A stretch of 23,503 bases of DNA from contig JBLHKZ010000065.1 of assembly GCA_047618185.1 (NCBI GenBank), positions 1 through 23,503 of the forward strand, in the 5' to 3' direction. Of the stretch, positions 1 through 7,007 are shown piece after piece. A program made the position numbers and the translations under genes. Below the pieces are notes generated by a model, which saw only the letters and a program-made list of their open reading frames with translations, was not told the origin of the DNA and did no database searches. Each line of letters starts with the position of its first letter. Position 1 is the first letter of the stretch. The DNA is from JAYPEY01 sp047618185 (GTDB lineage: Bacteria > Verrucomicrobiota > Verrucomicrobiia > Limisphaerales > JAYPEY01).

Positions 1-423
1 TCGATTGCGTTTGCAGAACTCGGCGAGATCCCAGGCGAAGCGGTGCCGCGCCGCGCTGTTGCCGGCCATGGCGGAAAAGGTTCCGGATCGATTCCATCCG
101 CCAACGCAAATGTAGATGTCGACGTTCCTGCGTTTCGCCTTCCCGACGACGGATCTCAGCGCGGACTTGTTCAAGTGGCTCAGGTCGAGTTCCCCGTTCC
201 ATTTCGGCGCGATCGAGAAATAGATCACGTCGGTCAGGTATTCGAAGGGGATCTGGTCGATTGCCTCCGTGCGATAATCGGGCAGGAACCCGACGATGAC
301 GGGGCCTTTCTTTTCCTCTTTTTTCTTGGAGCCAAAGGCGGCGACGGCAGGATCCGCGAAGGCGGCGATTAGCAAACACGCGGCCAGAAGGGCGGAGGAG
401 GGCGAAGGGATACGACGTTTCAT
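1..423 (-). CDS. Glycoside hydrolase family 18 (chitinase-like) protein, N-terminal part
   Basis: The reverse strand reads openly from an ATG at 423 to the window edge (141 codons seen; the rest lies outside). The start has an export signal: basic MKRR, a hydrophobic stretch around residues 11-24, then AVA as a plausible cleavage site; LAAC within it could also be a lipobox. A lysine/glutamate-rich linker follows, then VIVGFLPDYR, a DVIYFSIAP strand and DIYICVGGWNRSGTF. These match the first strands of the GH18 TIM barrel, where the family has GY-type, FAF-type and SxGG-type motifs. The catalytic DxxDxDxE motif would lie beyond the window. Known for the family: hydrolysis of chitin or related N-acetylglucosamine polymers, or a non-catalytic sugar-binding role. 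It starts 6 nt after the stop of the dehydrogenase remnant, so it was probably part of the same operon. Confidence 0.72.
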   Translation of the reverse strand, partial: MKRRIPSPSSALLAACLLIAAFADPAVAAFGSKKKEEKKGPVIVGFLPDYRTEAIDQIPFEYLTDVIYFSIAPKWNGELDLSHLNKSALRSVVGKAKRRNVDIYICVGGWNRSGTFSAMAGNSAARHRFAWDLAEFCKRNR

Positions 424-429
424 CGGGCG

Positions 430-519
430 TTAATTGAGCGATTTAAGAAAAGCCAACAGATCGCGGAAATCGTGAACCGTCAAGGCATTCTCCAGTCCGT
501 CGGGCATCAGGGGCGCAGG
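430..519 (-). pseudogene. C-terminal remnant of a PVC-type haem-binding/dehydrogenase protein
   Basis: On the minus strand, about 30 codons before the TAA at 430-432 read LMPDGLENALTVHDFRDLLAFLKSLN. That strongly resembles the C-terminal end of the large haem-binding membrane-bound dehydrogenase-like proteins of Planctomycetes and Verrucomicrobia, which typically end in a DFRDLLAFL-type helix. The reading frame is closed upstream by a TGA at 520-522, and nothing of the expected cytochrome domain (CxxCH) remains. With the N-terminal fragment at 686-1054 it looks like the other end of one collapsed gene. The match is from memory of the family. Confidence 0.6.
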
Positions 520-619
520 TCAATTTCTGGAATTCTTGGGGGAGAGGCCTTCCCAGGCCCCGATTGGGGGATCACACCACTTATTGAGAGAGCTGTTTAA
601 CCGAAGGAATTCAATGGGT

Positions 620-726
620 GGTGGGGCGAGAGTCCCCGCGAGCCCAAATCAGTATTCCGAAGGAATCAAAGACTCTGCCGCTCTTTCAGAGCGTTGAAAT
701 GAGCTCGCGAGGACTCTCGCCCCACC
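620..726. repeat. Inverted-repeat element with 24-bp arms
   Basis: The left arm, 620-643 (starting GGTGGGGCGAGAGTCC), is the reverse complement of the right arm, 703-726, with one mismatch. The 59-nt interior holds two further small hairpins: ATTCC/GGAAT at 654-666 and CGCTCT/AGAGCG at 679-693. The element lies in the gap of a collapsed dehydrogenase gene. The architecture suggests a REP/MITE-like dispersed element, but only one copy is present here, so family membership is inferred. Confidence 0.6.
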
Positions 727-1054
727 GGTTTCTGACTTCCTTCGGCAGTCGGACGTTCTCACAGTAGCTGGCCAGTCTAAAAATTGAATTGCGTCCTGGC
801 ATCAGCGATCGTTTGGACGCGGCGTAGCCGGTGATCTTCGAGCCATTGAAATGTCGCGTGACGCCCTCGGTCGTGAACGCGAAATTCATCGCCTGATTGA
901 GCCCCCCGGGGAAGAGCGTCAATTGGAGTCGCTCATCGTGGACTTTGGGAGCTGCGGCCGCACCGGGGAAGGGGCGGCCTATGAACAGAACGCCGATGAG
1001 GGCGCCCAACACCAGGCCCAACGACGGAACTGATAATGCCGGTGAATGGCTCAT
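686..1054 (-). pseudogene. N-terminal remnant of a PVC-type secreted dehydrogenase-like protein
   Basis: The start chosen is the ATG at 1054, which overlaps the stop of the upstream permease by ATGA. Residues 1-35 form a clear signal peptide (hydrophobic LGLVLGALIGVLFIG, then a GAAAA cleavage region). Next comes APKVHDERLQLTLF, the usual first strand of PVC membrane-bound dehydrogenase/haem-binding proteins, which continue for several hundred residues. Here the similarity ends abruptly after LTLF. The remaining 75 or so residues are unrecognisable and run into the inverted-repeat element (the right arm is translated as RWGESPREL). The matching C-terminus lies at 430-519. I read this as one gene with a large internal deletion; a short exported peptide could still be made. 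Confidence 0.6.
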
Positions 1055-1884
1055 GCCTCCATTTGTTCGTAGTTGCGTTCCGCTGCCCGTTGAAGCACGA
1101 CGCCGAGAATGATTGACAACGCCAGAAAGGTCCATTGATACGTAATGATCAGAAGGAATAGTCGATTGAAAAAATCTCCAAACTTCCCTGACGCGGCAAG
1201 CGCGATCATTGCGATAATTCCCGCGATGATGAGGACTCGATTTCGCCTAGTTTGAAAGGGAGGGAGCATGCCCCATTGGAAAAGACTTGCCAGAGTAATG
1301 CTGCTTGTGACGAAGAGCATCGCAATCATGGGCTTGCCACGCTCGAAGATCAGGAGGCTGGAGTTGGAGTGTCCCTTCGGAGGGTAGTATTTACACGCTT
1401 CGCCCAGGGCGGCCGGATAGGCGTCGATCGACGGTCCGATGGTGAAGTATTCAGCCATCATGGTTTCGACCCGCAGTTGAGGATCGAATTCCGACACGAT
1501 CCAGGCAAACAGGAATGGCGCCGCCGCGATGGCGTAGATCGCCACAGATCGAGCTCGAAGAAGTGTTGTCCTTTCGATGGGCCTGGTCAGGAGAAACTCC
1601 AACGTCGCTACGGCGCTTGCTTTTGTCATTGGAGCCCAGCTTGGGGCGGCGATCAGGAATTGGGCCGTTGAAGTCGTCCCTGCATGAAGGGCTCCTGCCC
1701 CGACAAGAAGGAACGAAAGATAAACGAACTGGGCGCTGTCGGAAGTGGACAGGCACAGCATGAGGCCGGCCAATACGGAGCTGGTGCAGGAGAACTGAAG
1801 CGGGAGATTTCCCAGTTCGAAACGGGCCAATGCGAGAATTCGTCCAAGACTTCCGGAGGTTGTTTTCGGCGCATGGGAAATCAT
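1051..1884 (-). CDS. ABC-2-like transporter permease (third of three paralogues)
   Basis: A 277-residue membrane protein. The start at 1884 overlaps the TGA of the preceding permease by ATGA; the longer upstream reading is not needed. Hydrophobic segments lie at roughly residues 34-55, 59-80, 115-133, 190-210, 222-240 and 250-270, with a larger non-membrane loop around 135-185. The segment RPIERTTLLRARSVAIYAIAAAPF followed by FDPQLRVE aligns with RAIDKRSLFRARILLV... GDPDLNLR in the permease at 2910-3827, so the two are paralogues. It would pair with the ATPase at 3829-4746 to form an exporter in the cytoplasmic membrane. The substrate is unknown. The gene appears intact. Confidence 0.7.
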   Translation of the reverse strand: MISHAPKTTSGSLGRILALARFELGNLPLQFSCTSSVLAGLMLCLSTSDSAQFVYLSFLLVGAGALHAGTTSTAQFLIAAPSWAPMTKASAVATLEFLLTRPIERTTLLRARSVAIYAIAAAPFLFAWIVSEFDPQLRVETMMAEYFTIGPSIDAYPAALGEACKYYPPKGHSNSSLLIFERGKPMIAMLFVTSSITLASLFQWGMLPPFQTRRNRVLIIAGIIAMIALAASGKFGDFFNRLFLLIITYQWTFLALSIILGVVLQRAAERNYEQMEA

Positions 1885-2561
1885 GGCATCTCCCTTCTCA
1901 TCCAGATTTTCTCCGTCAATGGGACGGTAAGAGCGAACGCCGCCGCAGCGCATGTGACGCCCGCCAATGAGTGGTTCATAAACTGAATCATCCAGCCTTC
2001 ATACGTCTTTTCGGCGAGCTGGGGATTATAAAGCAGGGGCGGGAAAACGAGCAGCCAGAGCACGAGTCCGGCGGCGATCGCCAGCCCTATGCGAAACGGC
2101 CGATCCAGGTTTGGAGCGACGAGCACAGCGAAAAGAAGGGCGAGGCTCGATGCAAGCAGAAGCACGGCGCAATGCCAATGGGCCTGTTGCATTCGGCCGT
2201 TTGGAATGATGAGCCGATCGTTCAGGTATTTGCCAAAGTCGATCTGGATGTCGAATTCCTCTAGGAACTCCGGTGTGAGTGAGCTATACGGCTTTACGTG
2301 GGAGCCGGGGAGCATGGTCAGATACCGCCTCTGCCGCAGATGTGTCGCATCGGCAACGACAAGTCTGTCGGGATTTTTCGCTGCCTCCCGGAAGGCGCGG
2401 GAAGCCTTGAGATCCAGATCGGGATTGAAAGCCGCGACTGTCAGCCAGGTAAGGCACGGAATTGACACGATTACCGTTATGATTGCCAACCGCGATCGAA
2501 TCAACAGCGAGCGGTTAAACGCCCGTGTCGCCGGGAACGCAGTAAACGGCTCGATAGACAT
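1881..2561 (-). pseudogene. C-terminal part of a TGA-interrupted ABC-2-like permease (second paralogue)
   Basis: This 226-codon frame is continuous, in the same phase, with the 65-codon frame at 2610-2807. The two are separated only by a TGA at 2610-2612 and 16 further sense codons. It holds the TRAFNRSLLIRSR segment, the FNPDLDLK motif that aligns with GDPDLNLR of the first permease, a soluble loop, and three C-terminal membrane segments, ending EKIWMRREMP (compare AERLWLRKEVV in the paralogue). The TGA falls where the paralogue has Trp (MFFLW against MFL-stop), consistent with TGG to TGA. The stop overlaps the next permease start by ATGA. It may still be translated as a separate polypeptide from the internal ATG at 2561. 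Confidence 0.7.
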
Positions 2562-2609
2562 GAGTTTCCGAAGATACGGCTCAGGCGCTGTAATATGGAC
2601 CAGGCAGAT

Positions 2610-2807
2610 TCAGAGAAACATGCTCCCCAAAAAACTGAACGGGAACGGGCCGTCCACGATGTGTCTCGTAAAGTGATCTTTCCAAAATATCAGTCCCCCG
2701 GTGCTGATCGCGAAGGCCATCGCGAGCGTTGTCATAGGCCAGATCCAATTCGGGTAGATGCGGAGCTGGTAGGCGATGAGACTGAGGAATTGTTTTGCGT
2801 TTTGCAT
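2610..2807 (-). pseudogene. N-terminal part of the TGA-interrupted ABC-2-like permease
   Basis: 65 codons from the ATG at 2807 to the TGA at 2610-2612. It starts MQNAKQFLSLIAYQLRIYP, then a membrane segment (IWPMTTLAMAFAISTGGLIFW), a short polar loop, and the start of a second membrane segment (FPFSFLGSMFL) cut off by the stop. It aligns with residues 1-60 of the permease at 2910-3827. Reading through the stop continues in frame into the 1881-2561 frame, so the ancestral protein was about 308 residues. The ATG is 19 nt after the stop of the ATPase remnant. Confidence 0.65.
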
Positions 2808-2826
2808 GTCGTCTGATTTGTTGCTT

Positions 2827-2913
2827 TCAGGCTCTGGACGTCGTGATCGTCTCGTCTCCGCCGTCGCGCACAAGTTCGTAGAAAAGATCCTCCAGATTGA
2901 GATCGCGCGTCAT
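2827..2913 (-). pseudogene. 28-codon remnant of a second ABC ATPase C-terminus
   Basis: From the ATG at 2913 (ATGA overlap with the stop of the first permease) the frame reads MTRDLNLEDLFYELVRDGGDE and stops at 2827-2829. The intact ATPase ends with RDLNLEDLFYELVRDSGDD, and the DNA at 2850-2905 is nearly identical to 3855-3912. No ATP-binding motif is left. The order ATPase-permease-(ATPase end)-permease implies that an ATPase-permease pair was once duplicated and the second ATPase was then almost completely deleted. Confidence 0.75.
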
Positions 2914-3827
2914 ACGACTTCCTTTCTGAGCCAAAGCCGCTCCGCTACAAATAGCGACGCACATGTCAGGACGGACGCGAGGGCGACGCCGGTCCAGGGC
3001 GCGCGCATAAACTCAATCAACGCTCGTTCGAAGAGTGGGTTCGCGTCGGTGTAGAATATCTCGCCGCCAAATTGGTATATTAAGAAAACCACCAGTATGG
3101 AAAAGATCGCGACATAGATTCCTTTTTGACCGGGAAAACGAGCCGTGCAGAGCAGGCCCCAAAGAATCATGATAGACGTTCCGGCGAGAGAGAGGGAGGT
3201 CGCGGCCAGCATCTTGTCGCGATGGCCATTTTCGATGTGCAGAACGCCCCGTCGACTGACGTGCGCGTAGTTGGGAATTCGATAGAGCTGCCGCTTCTGT
3301 TCTGCGGTCATGAGGTGGCGAAGACTGGCCTGAGGCAGCCGATCCAGATACATCAATTGCCGCTGTTGTTTGACCAGGCCGTGATCTCTTTCGACTTCGC
3401 CTCTGAGGGTCTCGATTGGCTTTAAGGTGCGAATCGGCGTCCTCAAATTCAGGTCCGGATCGCCGAATCCCAGTGTCAGCATCATCGTGCAGGGGAATGC
3501 CAGAATGGCGGCGACCAGCAAGATTCTGGCGCGGAACAGACTCCGTTTGTCGATCGCACGAGTGAGAGGAAGCGCCATGCCGCTGACTCCAGCCGGTTGT
3601 TTTGCAAACGCCTCTTCAGTAAAGACGAACCACATTGGGGCAAAAACACAACGGAACGCCGTCCAAAGGAAAAACATCCCGTCGGTGAGAAAGTAACCCC
3701 GTGAATTGTTGGTAAATGACGAGGTGACCATCGGCATGATCAAAATAATCCATATCGCCACAAACCAACCGGAGGGCTGGATGAGCCGCGCGTGGTAGAT
3801 CGCCAGACTGATAGTGCGTCCGCCCAT
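2910..3827 (-). CDS. ABC-2-like transporter permease (first paralogue)
   Basis: A 305-residue membrane protein. The start chosen is the ATG at 3827, one nucleotide after the ATPase TGA, rather than an upstream ATG inside the ATPase gene. Membrane segments are visible near residues 22-40 (WFVAIWIILIMPMV), 50-72, 105-125, 212-232, 238-258 and 272-292, with a soluble loop of about 80 residues between segments 3 and 4 that carries GDPDLNLR. It shares its N-terminus and the RAIDKRSLFRAR segment with the two other permeases of the operon. It is the most probable membrane partner of the ATPase immediately upstream. The substrate is unknown; YtrA-controlled ABC transporters elsewhere respond to cell-wall stress or antibiotics. 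Confidence 0.72.
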   Translation of the reverse strand: MGGRTISLAIYHARLIQPSGWFVAIWIILIMPMVTSSFTNNSRGYFLTDGMFFLWTAFRCVFAPMWFVFTEEAFAKQPAGVSGMALPLTRAIDKRSLFRARILLVAAILAFPCTMMLTLGFGDPDLNLRTPIRTLKPIETLRGEVERDHGLVKQQRQLMYLDRLPQASLRHLMTAEQKRQLYRIPNYAHVSRRGVLHIENGHRDKMLAATSLSLAGTSIMILWGLLCTARFPGQKGIYVAIFSILVVFLIYQFGGEIFYTDANPLFERALIEFMRAPWTGVALASVLTCASLFVAERLWLRKEVV

Positions 3828-3828
3828 A

Positions 3829-4746
3829 TCAACTTCCAGTGTAGGCTTCGACCGCGTCGTCTCCGCTGTCGCGCACCAGTTCGTAGAACAAATCCTCCAG
3901 ATTGAGATCGCGGATCTCGAATTGGCAGCCGTGTTGGCCGGCGATCTCGGCGAGATCGGTTTCCGCCTGAACGCGCAGGGTGACCAGCGCTTCATTCTTC
4001 TCGCGGCGGATCCGAAACGCGTCCGGCGGCGCGAATGTTTTGAAGCCGTTCTCCGCTCCGAAGAAACGCACCTGCTTGACCGTCTCTTTCAGCGTGTCGA
4101 GGGATTCGTTGAAACGCAGCGAGCCGTTGGCCAGGATTCCAATCTGATCGGCGACGCGTTCGACATCGCTGAGAATGTGCGAGGAGAAGAAAATGGTGCG
4201 CCCCTCCTCGCGAATGAGCTCCAGGATCTCTTCCAGAAATTCTCGTCGGGCAACGACATCCAGGCCGCCGGCGGGTTCATCGAGCAGGAGCAGCTCGGGG
4301 CGCTGGGCGAGCGCGAGCAACAGGGCGAGTTGTCGATTTTGTCCCAATGAGAGCGTCTTGACCTTGGATTTCGGGTCGATACGGAATCGCTTGAGCACGC
4401 GTTCGACGAGGCCGTGATCCCAGTCCGGATAGAACTGAGCGCAGAATTTGACCAGGGCGCCGACACGCATGGGCGGCGGAAGCATTTCCTTTTCCGAGAC
4501 GTAACCAACCTTTCGCTTGTCCTCGACGGTGAATTCCCAGGGATCGGCGCCCACGACCTTGACGCTTCCTTCGTCCGCTCGGATCAGGCCGGCGAGCATT
4601 TTGATGGTGGTGGTTTTTCCGGCGGCGTTGCGTCCCAGGAAACCGTAGATGCAGCCCCGCGGGACGGTGAGGTCGAGTTCTCGCACCGCCTGGACCTTGT
4701 CGAATGAGCGTGAGACGCCCTTCATTTCAATGATGTTGTCATTCAT
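3829..4746 (-). CDS. ABC transporter ATP-binding protein
   Basis: 305 residues with a complete nucleotide-binding domain: Walker A GRNAAGKTT (residues 39-47; most relatives have GPNGAGKTT), signature LSLGQ near 133, Walker B LLLLDEPAGGLD near 155, and the switch histidine in FSSHIL near 190. A C-terminal extension of about 90 residues ends in RDLNLEDLFYELVRD, as is usual for drug/lantibiotic-type exporter ATPases of the CcmA/YtrB kind. The ATG overlaps the gntR TGA (ATGA), and the permease gene follows after one nucleotide. It should power export through the downstream permeases. Its C-terminal sequence is repeated at 2827-2913. Confidence 0.9.
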   Translation of the reverse strand: MNDNIIEMKGVSRSFDKVQAVRELDLTVPRGCIYGFLGRNAAGKTTTIKMLAGLIRADEGSVKVVGADPWEFTVEDKRKVGYVSEKEMLPPPMRVGALVKFCAQFYPDWDHGLVERVLKRFRIDPKSKVKTLSLGQNRQLALLLALAQRPELLLLDEPAGGLDVVARREFLEEILELIREEGRTIFFSSHILSDVERVADQIGILANGSLRFNESLDTLKETVKQVRFFGAENGFKTFAPPDAFRIRREKNEALVTLRVQAETDLAEIAGQHGCQFEIRDLNLEDLFYELVRDSGDDAVEAYTGS

Positions 4747-5132
4747 GGTTTTTCTCCTTCGGTTTTTCGGAAACGTTGTTCGATCAATTTGATCAATTCT
4801 TTCTCCGTCAGTCGCAGATGTTTTGCCTCGGCGATCAATTGCTCGACGGCCTCGGAAATCAGCTCGCGCTTTTCGCGGAGGGACCAGGACGCCTTGCCGA
4901 CTGCGACAAAGGTCCCAAGTCCCCGTCTACTCTCCACCAACTCCTCGGCTTCAAGAATCTGATAAACCTTGGCGACCGTGAGCATGTTGACCTTGATCTC
5001 CTTCGACAGGTCCCGCACCGATGGCAGTTTCTCCCCTTCGCCCAGTTGCCCGCTCGCAATGCGCTCCCGCAGCTGCTGAACCAGTTGCCGGTAGATCGGC
5101 AGGCCGCTGTTCGGATTCAAGTGGAGAAACAT
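4743..5132 (-). CDS. GntR-family (YtrA-type) transcriptional regulator
   Basis: 129 residues. The N-terminal winged-helix domain (about 10-75) has the family pattern PIYRQLVQQLRERIASGQL, then GEKLPSVRDLSKEIKVN and VYQILEAEELVESRRGLGTFV. The effector part is only about 50 residues of helix, as in the YtrA subfamily, which lacks a large ligand domain. The start is fixed by the family pattern, which begins a few residues before SGLPIYRQ. It heads the ABC operon with an ATGA overlap to the ATPase gene. YtrA regulators usually repress their own ABC operon, and a matching palindrome covers the -10 box of the promoter here. Confidence 0.9.
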   Translation of the reverse strand: MFLHLNPNSGLPIYRQLVQQLRERIASGQLGEGEKLPSVRDLSKEIKVNMLTVAKVYQILEAEELVESRRGLGTFVAVGKASWSLREKRELISEAVEQLIAEAKHLRLTEKELIKLIEQRFRKTEGEKP

Positions 5133-5140
5133 GCGATTGG

Positions 5141-5162
5141 GTGTTGTATATCACTATAACAC
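5141..5162. promoter_or_regulatory. Putative GntR/YtrA operator palindrome
   Basis: The 22-bp sequence has the form GTGTTnTA-N6-TAnAACAC, an inverted repeat of two 7-of-8 half sites. It covers the -10 box of the operon promoter and extends into the spacer, the expected place for autorepression by the adjacent GntR protein. Binding is inferred from symmetry and position. Confidence 0.62.
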
Positions 5163-5173
5163 ATAAGGGTCAA
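5145..5173 (-). promoter_or_regulatory. Sigma-70-type promoter of the gntR-ABC operon
   Basis: On the minus strand TTGACC (5168-5173), a 17-bp spacer and TATACA (5145-5150) form a near-consensus promoter. Only 12 nt separate the -10 box from the gntR ATG at 5132, so the transcript should begin within about 6 nt of the start codon. No Shine-Dalgarno sequence is visible, which points to a leaderless or nearly leaderless mRNA. Confidence 0.72.
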
Positions 5174-5259
5174 GCGGAAGCCGCGGGCAAATGGGGAGGC
5201 GAGGTAGTTTCCGACTAATTGGTTGCTGATCCGAGGCGCGACAGTGGGTTTAATGGGTC

Positions 5260-6198
5260 ATGCCCAAGACGGAAGACAACCAGCGCGCCGGTATGAAAGT
5301 CAGCCGGCGTCGCGCCATGGCCGCGCTGGGCGGCGGCGCCGTTGCCATGACCGCCGCGTCGATGGGCGCGGCGGCCGACAACGACAATGATGAGGCCGGA
5401 CTCCAATTCGCGATCGTCAGCGATACTCACCTGGGTCGTAACGATTCAAAGACCCCGGCTCGCCAATGGCGCCAGGCGGTCGAGGAGCTGGCGGCGATGC
5501 CCGTCGACTTCGTGCTGCATCTGGGGGACATCGTGGATCGCGGTCGCGAGGAACAATATCCGATCTACAAAGAGATTAGGGACGAGCTGGGGAAACCGAT
5601 CTATGAAATTCCCGGAAACCACGACCCTGCGGAACTATTCGCGAAACACATTCGCAAGACCGGCGATATGAGCTTTGTGCATCGGGGAATTCGCTTTGTC
5701 CTGTTTGGCAATGCGCGTTCGGATTCGCACGATGGTTTTATTGCGGGCAGACAGCTTGAATGGATCGAGGTCGAATGCGCCGCTGCGGCGAAGGCGCAGC
5801 AGCAGGTGATAATCTGCACACATGTCCCGATTCACACCAATCGCCCGCCGGACCGAGCCTGGTATGTGAAGCCGGCGAATGGACAGACCGGTTTCTATGA
5901 AATCATGCGACGGCACGAGTCGCGAATCGCCGCCGTCTTTCATGGCCATTTCCACAACGGCATCCGCGGCTGGGACGACCACGCGCCCGCGCACGAGATC
6001 ATTTTTCCGTCGTTGCTCTACAATCGCGACCGCGCCCTCGAGGCGAAGAAAGCGCCCGGCTACAATCTGGATGAGTTCCGCCCGGGCTACGTGTTGGCGA
6101 CGATTTCCGGGAGCGAGTTGCTCCTTCGCTACAAACCGCTGGGCGCGGAGGTTGCGGCAGAGAAGCGATTGGCTTTGCCGTCCGGCGCAGCGAACTAG
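5260..6198 (+). CDS. Tat-exported calcineurin-like metallophosphoesterase
   Basis: 312 residues. It carries a twin-arginine signal: SRRRAMA at 15-21, then a weakly hydrophobic AALGGGAVAMTAASMGAAA, so folding and metal loading would occur before export. ATG 5260 is taken; an ATG at 5293 just before the twin arginines is equally possible, and neither has a clear ribosome binding site. All metallophosphoesterase metal motifs are present: SDTHLG (D55, H57), GDIVDRG (D90), GNHD (119-122), H188 in ICTHVP, and GHFH at 229-232. The family hydrolyses phosphomonoesters or diesters; the substrate cannot be told. The gene is divergent from gntR and convergent with a damaged yjbQ. A broken second copy lies near 11310-12132. 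Confidence 0.85.
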   Translation: MPKTEDNQRAGMKVSRRRAMAALGGGAVAMTAASMGAAADNDNDEAGLQFAIVSDTHLGRNDSKTPARQWRQAVEELAAMPVDFVLHLGDIVDRGREEQYPIYKEIRDELGKPIYEIPGNHDPAELFAKHIRKTGDMSFVHRGIRFVLFGNARSDSHDGFIAGRQLEWIEVECAAAAKAQQQVIICTHVPIHTNRPPDRAWYVKPANGQTGFYEIMRRHESRIAAVFHGHFHNGIRGWDDHAPAHEIIFPSLLYNRDRALEAKKAPGYNLDEFRPGYVLATISGSELLLRYKPLGAEVAAEKRLALPSGAAN

Positions 6199-6205
6199 CG
6201 ACGCG

Positions 6206-6500
<295 letters not shown>

Positions 6501-6508
6501 ATTTTGCC

Positions 6509-6643
6509 ATTTTGTTCGGAGTTCACCGTGGAACGATCCAGAATTGGGAGCGTGGGATTTATGAGCCAGAGGCCTCGCGAGCAGTAAAAATCGTCGAGTT
6601 GCTTGGCTGCGCTCCGTGCGGGAGCTCTAATATTCGCCGATAG
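6509..6643 (+). pseudogene. Fragment of an Xre-type helix-turn-helix regulator
   Basis: The plus strand reads FGVHRGTIQNWERGIYEPEA followed by SRAVKIVELLG, the recognition helix and following helices of an Xre/Cro HTH domain, and ends at a TAG at 6641-6643. The first half of the domain and any start codon are absent: the sequence to the left is the truncated yjbQ. It is therefore the 3' end of a gene cut at the same breakpoint. Confidence 0.65.
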
Positions 6644-7007
6644 GATTCGCCAACTGAGTCAGTAGGAATCCCTCGCTGTCTCAAGCGACTTGGTTGGCGG
6701 GCAGCCGTTCATCTTCGCGTCTGGGGGAAATCCGCGCGCGAATGTCACTCCGGGAAATTAAGCGTGGTGGTAGGCTGAGCGCCTCACCCAACAAAATATC
6801 AAAAACACCGCGAACCGAATATTTCGAGACTACGGGAACTGGTCACTTACGCGCGCGACGATACCGACTAGGCGCGTGGGAGGATGCTCCTCAAAACTCA
6901 TGTCGGTGTGGTGGAATGAGCCTGTGGTAGAATGTCATCGCGCCTTGCCCCCTCTCGTCAGGTTACGCTTTTTCTCACAGTGAAATTTCTGCCTGGGACG
7001 GGCTCCT
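6644..7007. other. Non-coding stretch without recognisable features
   Basis: 364 nt between the HTH fragment and the CDP-alcohol phosphatidyltransferase gene. A 78-codon plus-strand frame at 6694-6930 is rich in Arg and Ser, has no recognisable motif and looks like chance. I see no convincing terminator or promoter here. The transcript of the operon ending at 7008 should terminate in it, but no stem with a U-run is visible. Confidence 0.5.

Noticed and set aside
2610..2612. TGA recoded as tryptophan
   Set aside because: Several intact genes here (gntR, ABC ATPase, lpxA, the cytidylyltransferase and the aminotransferase) end in TGA, so a genome-wide recoding is not supported.
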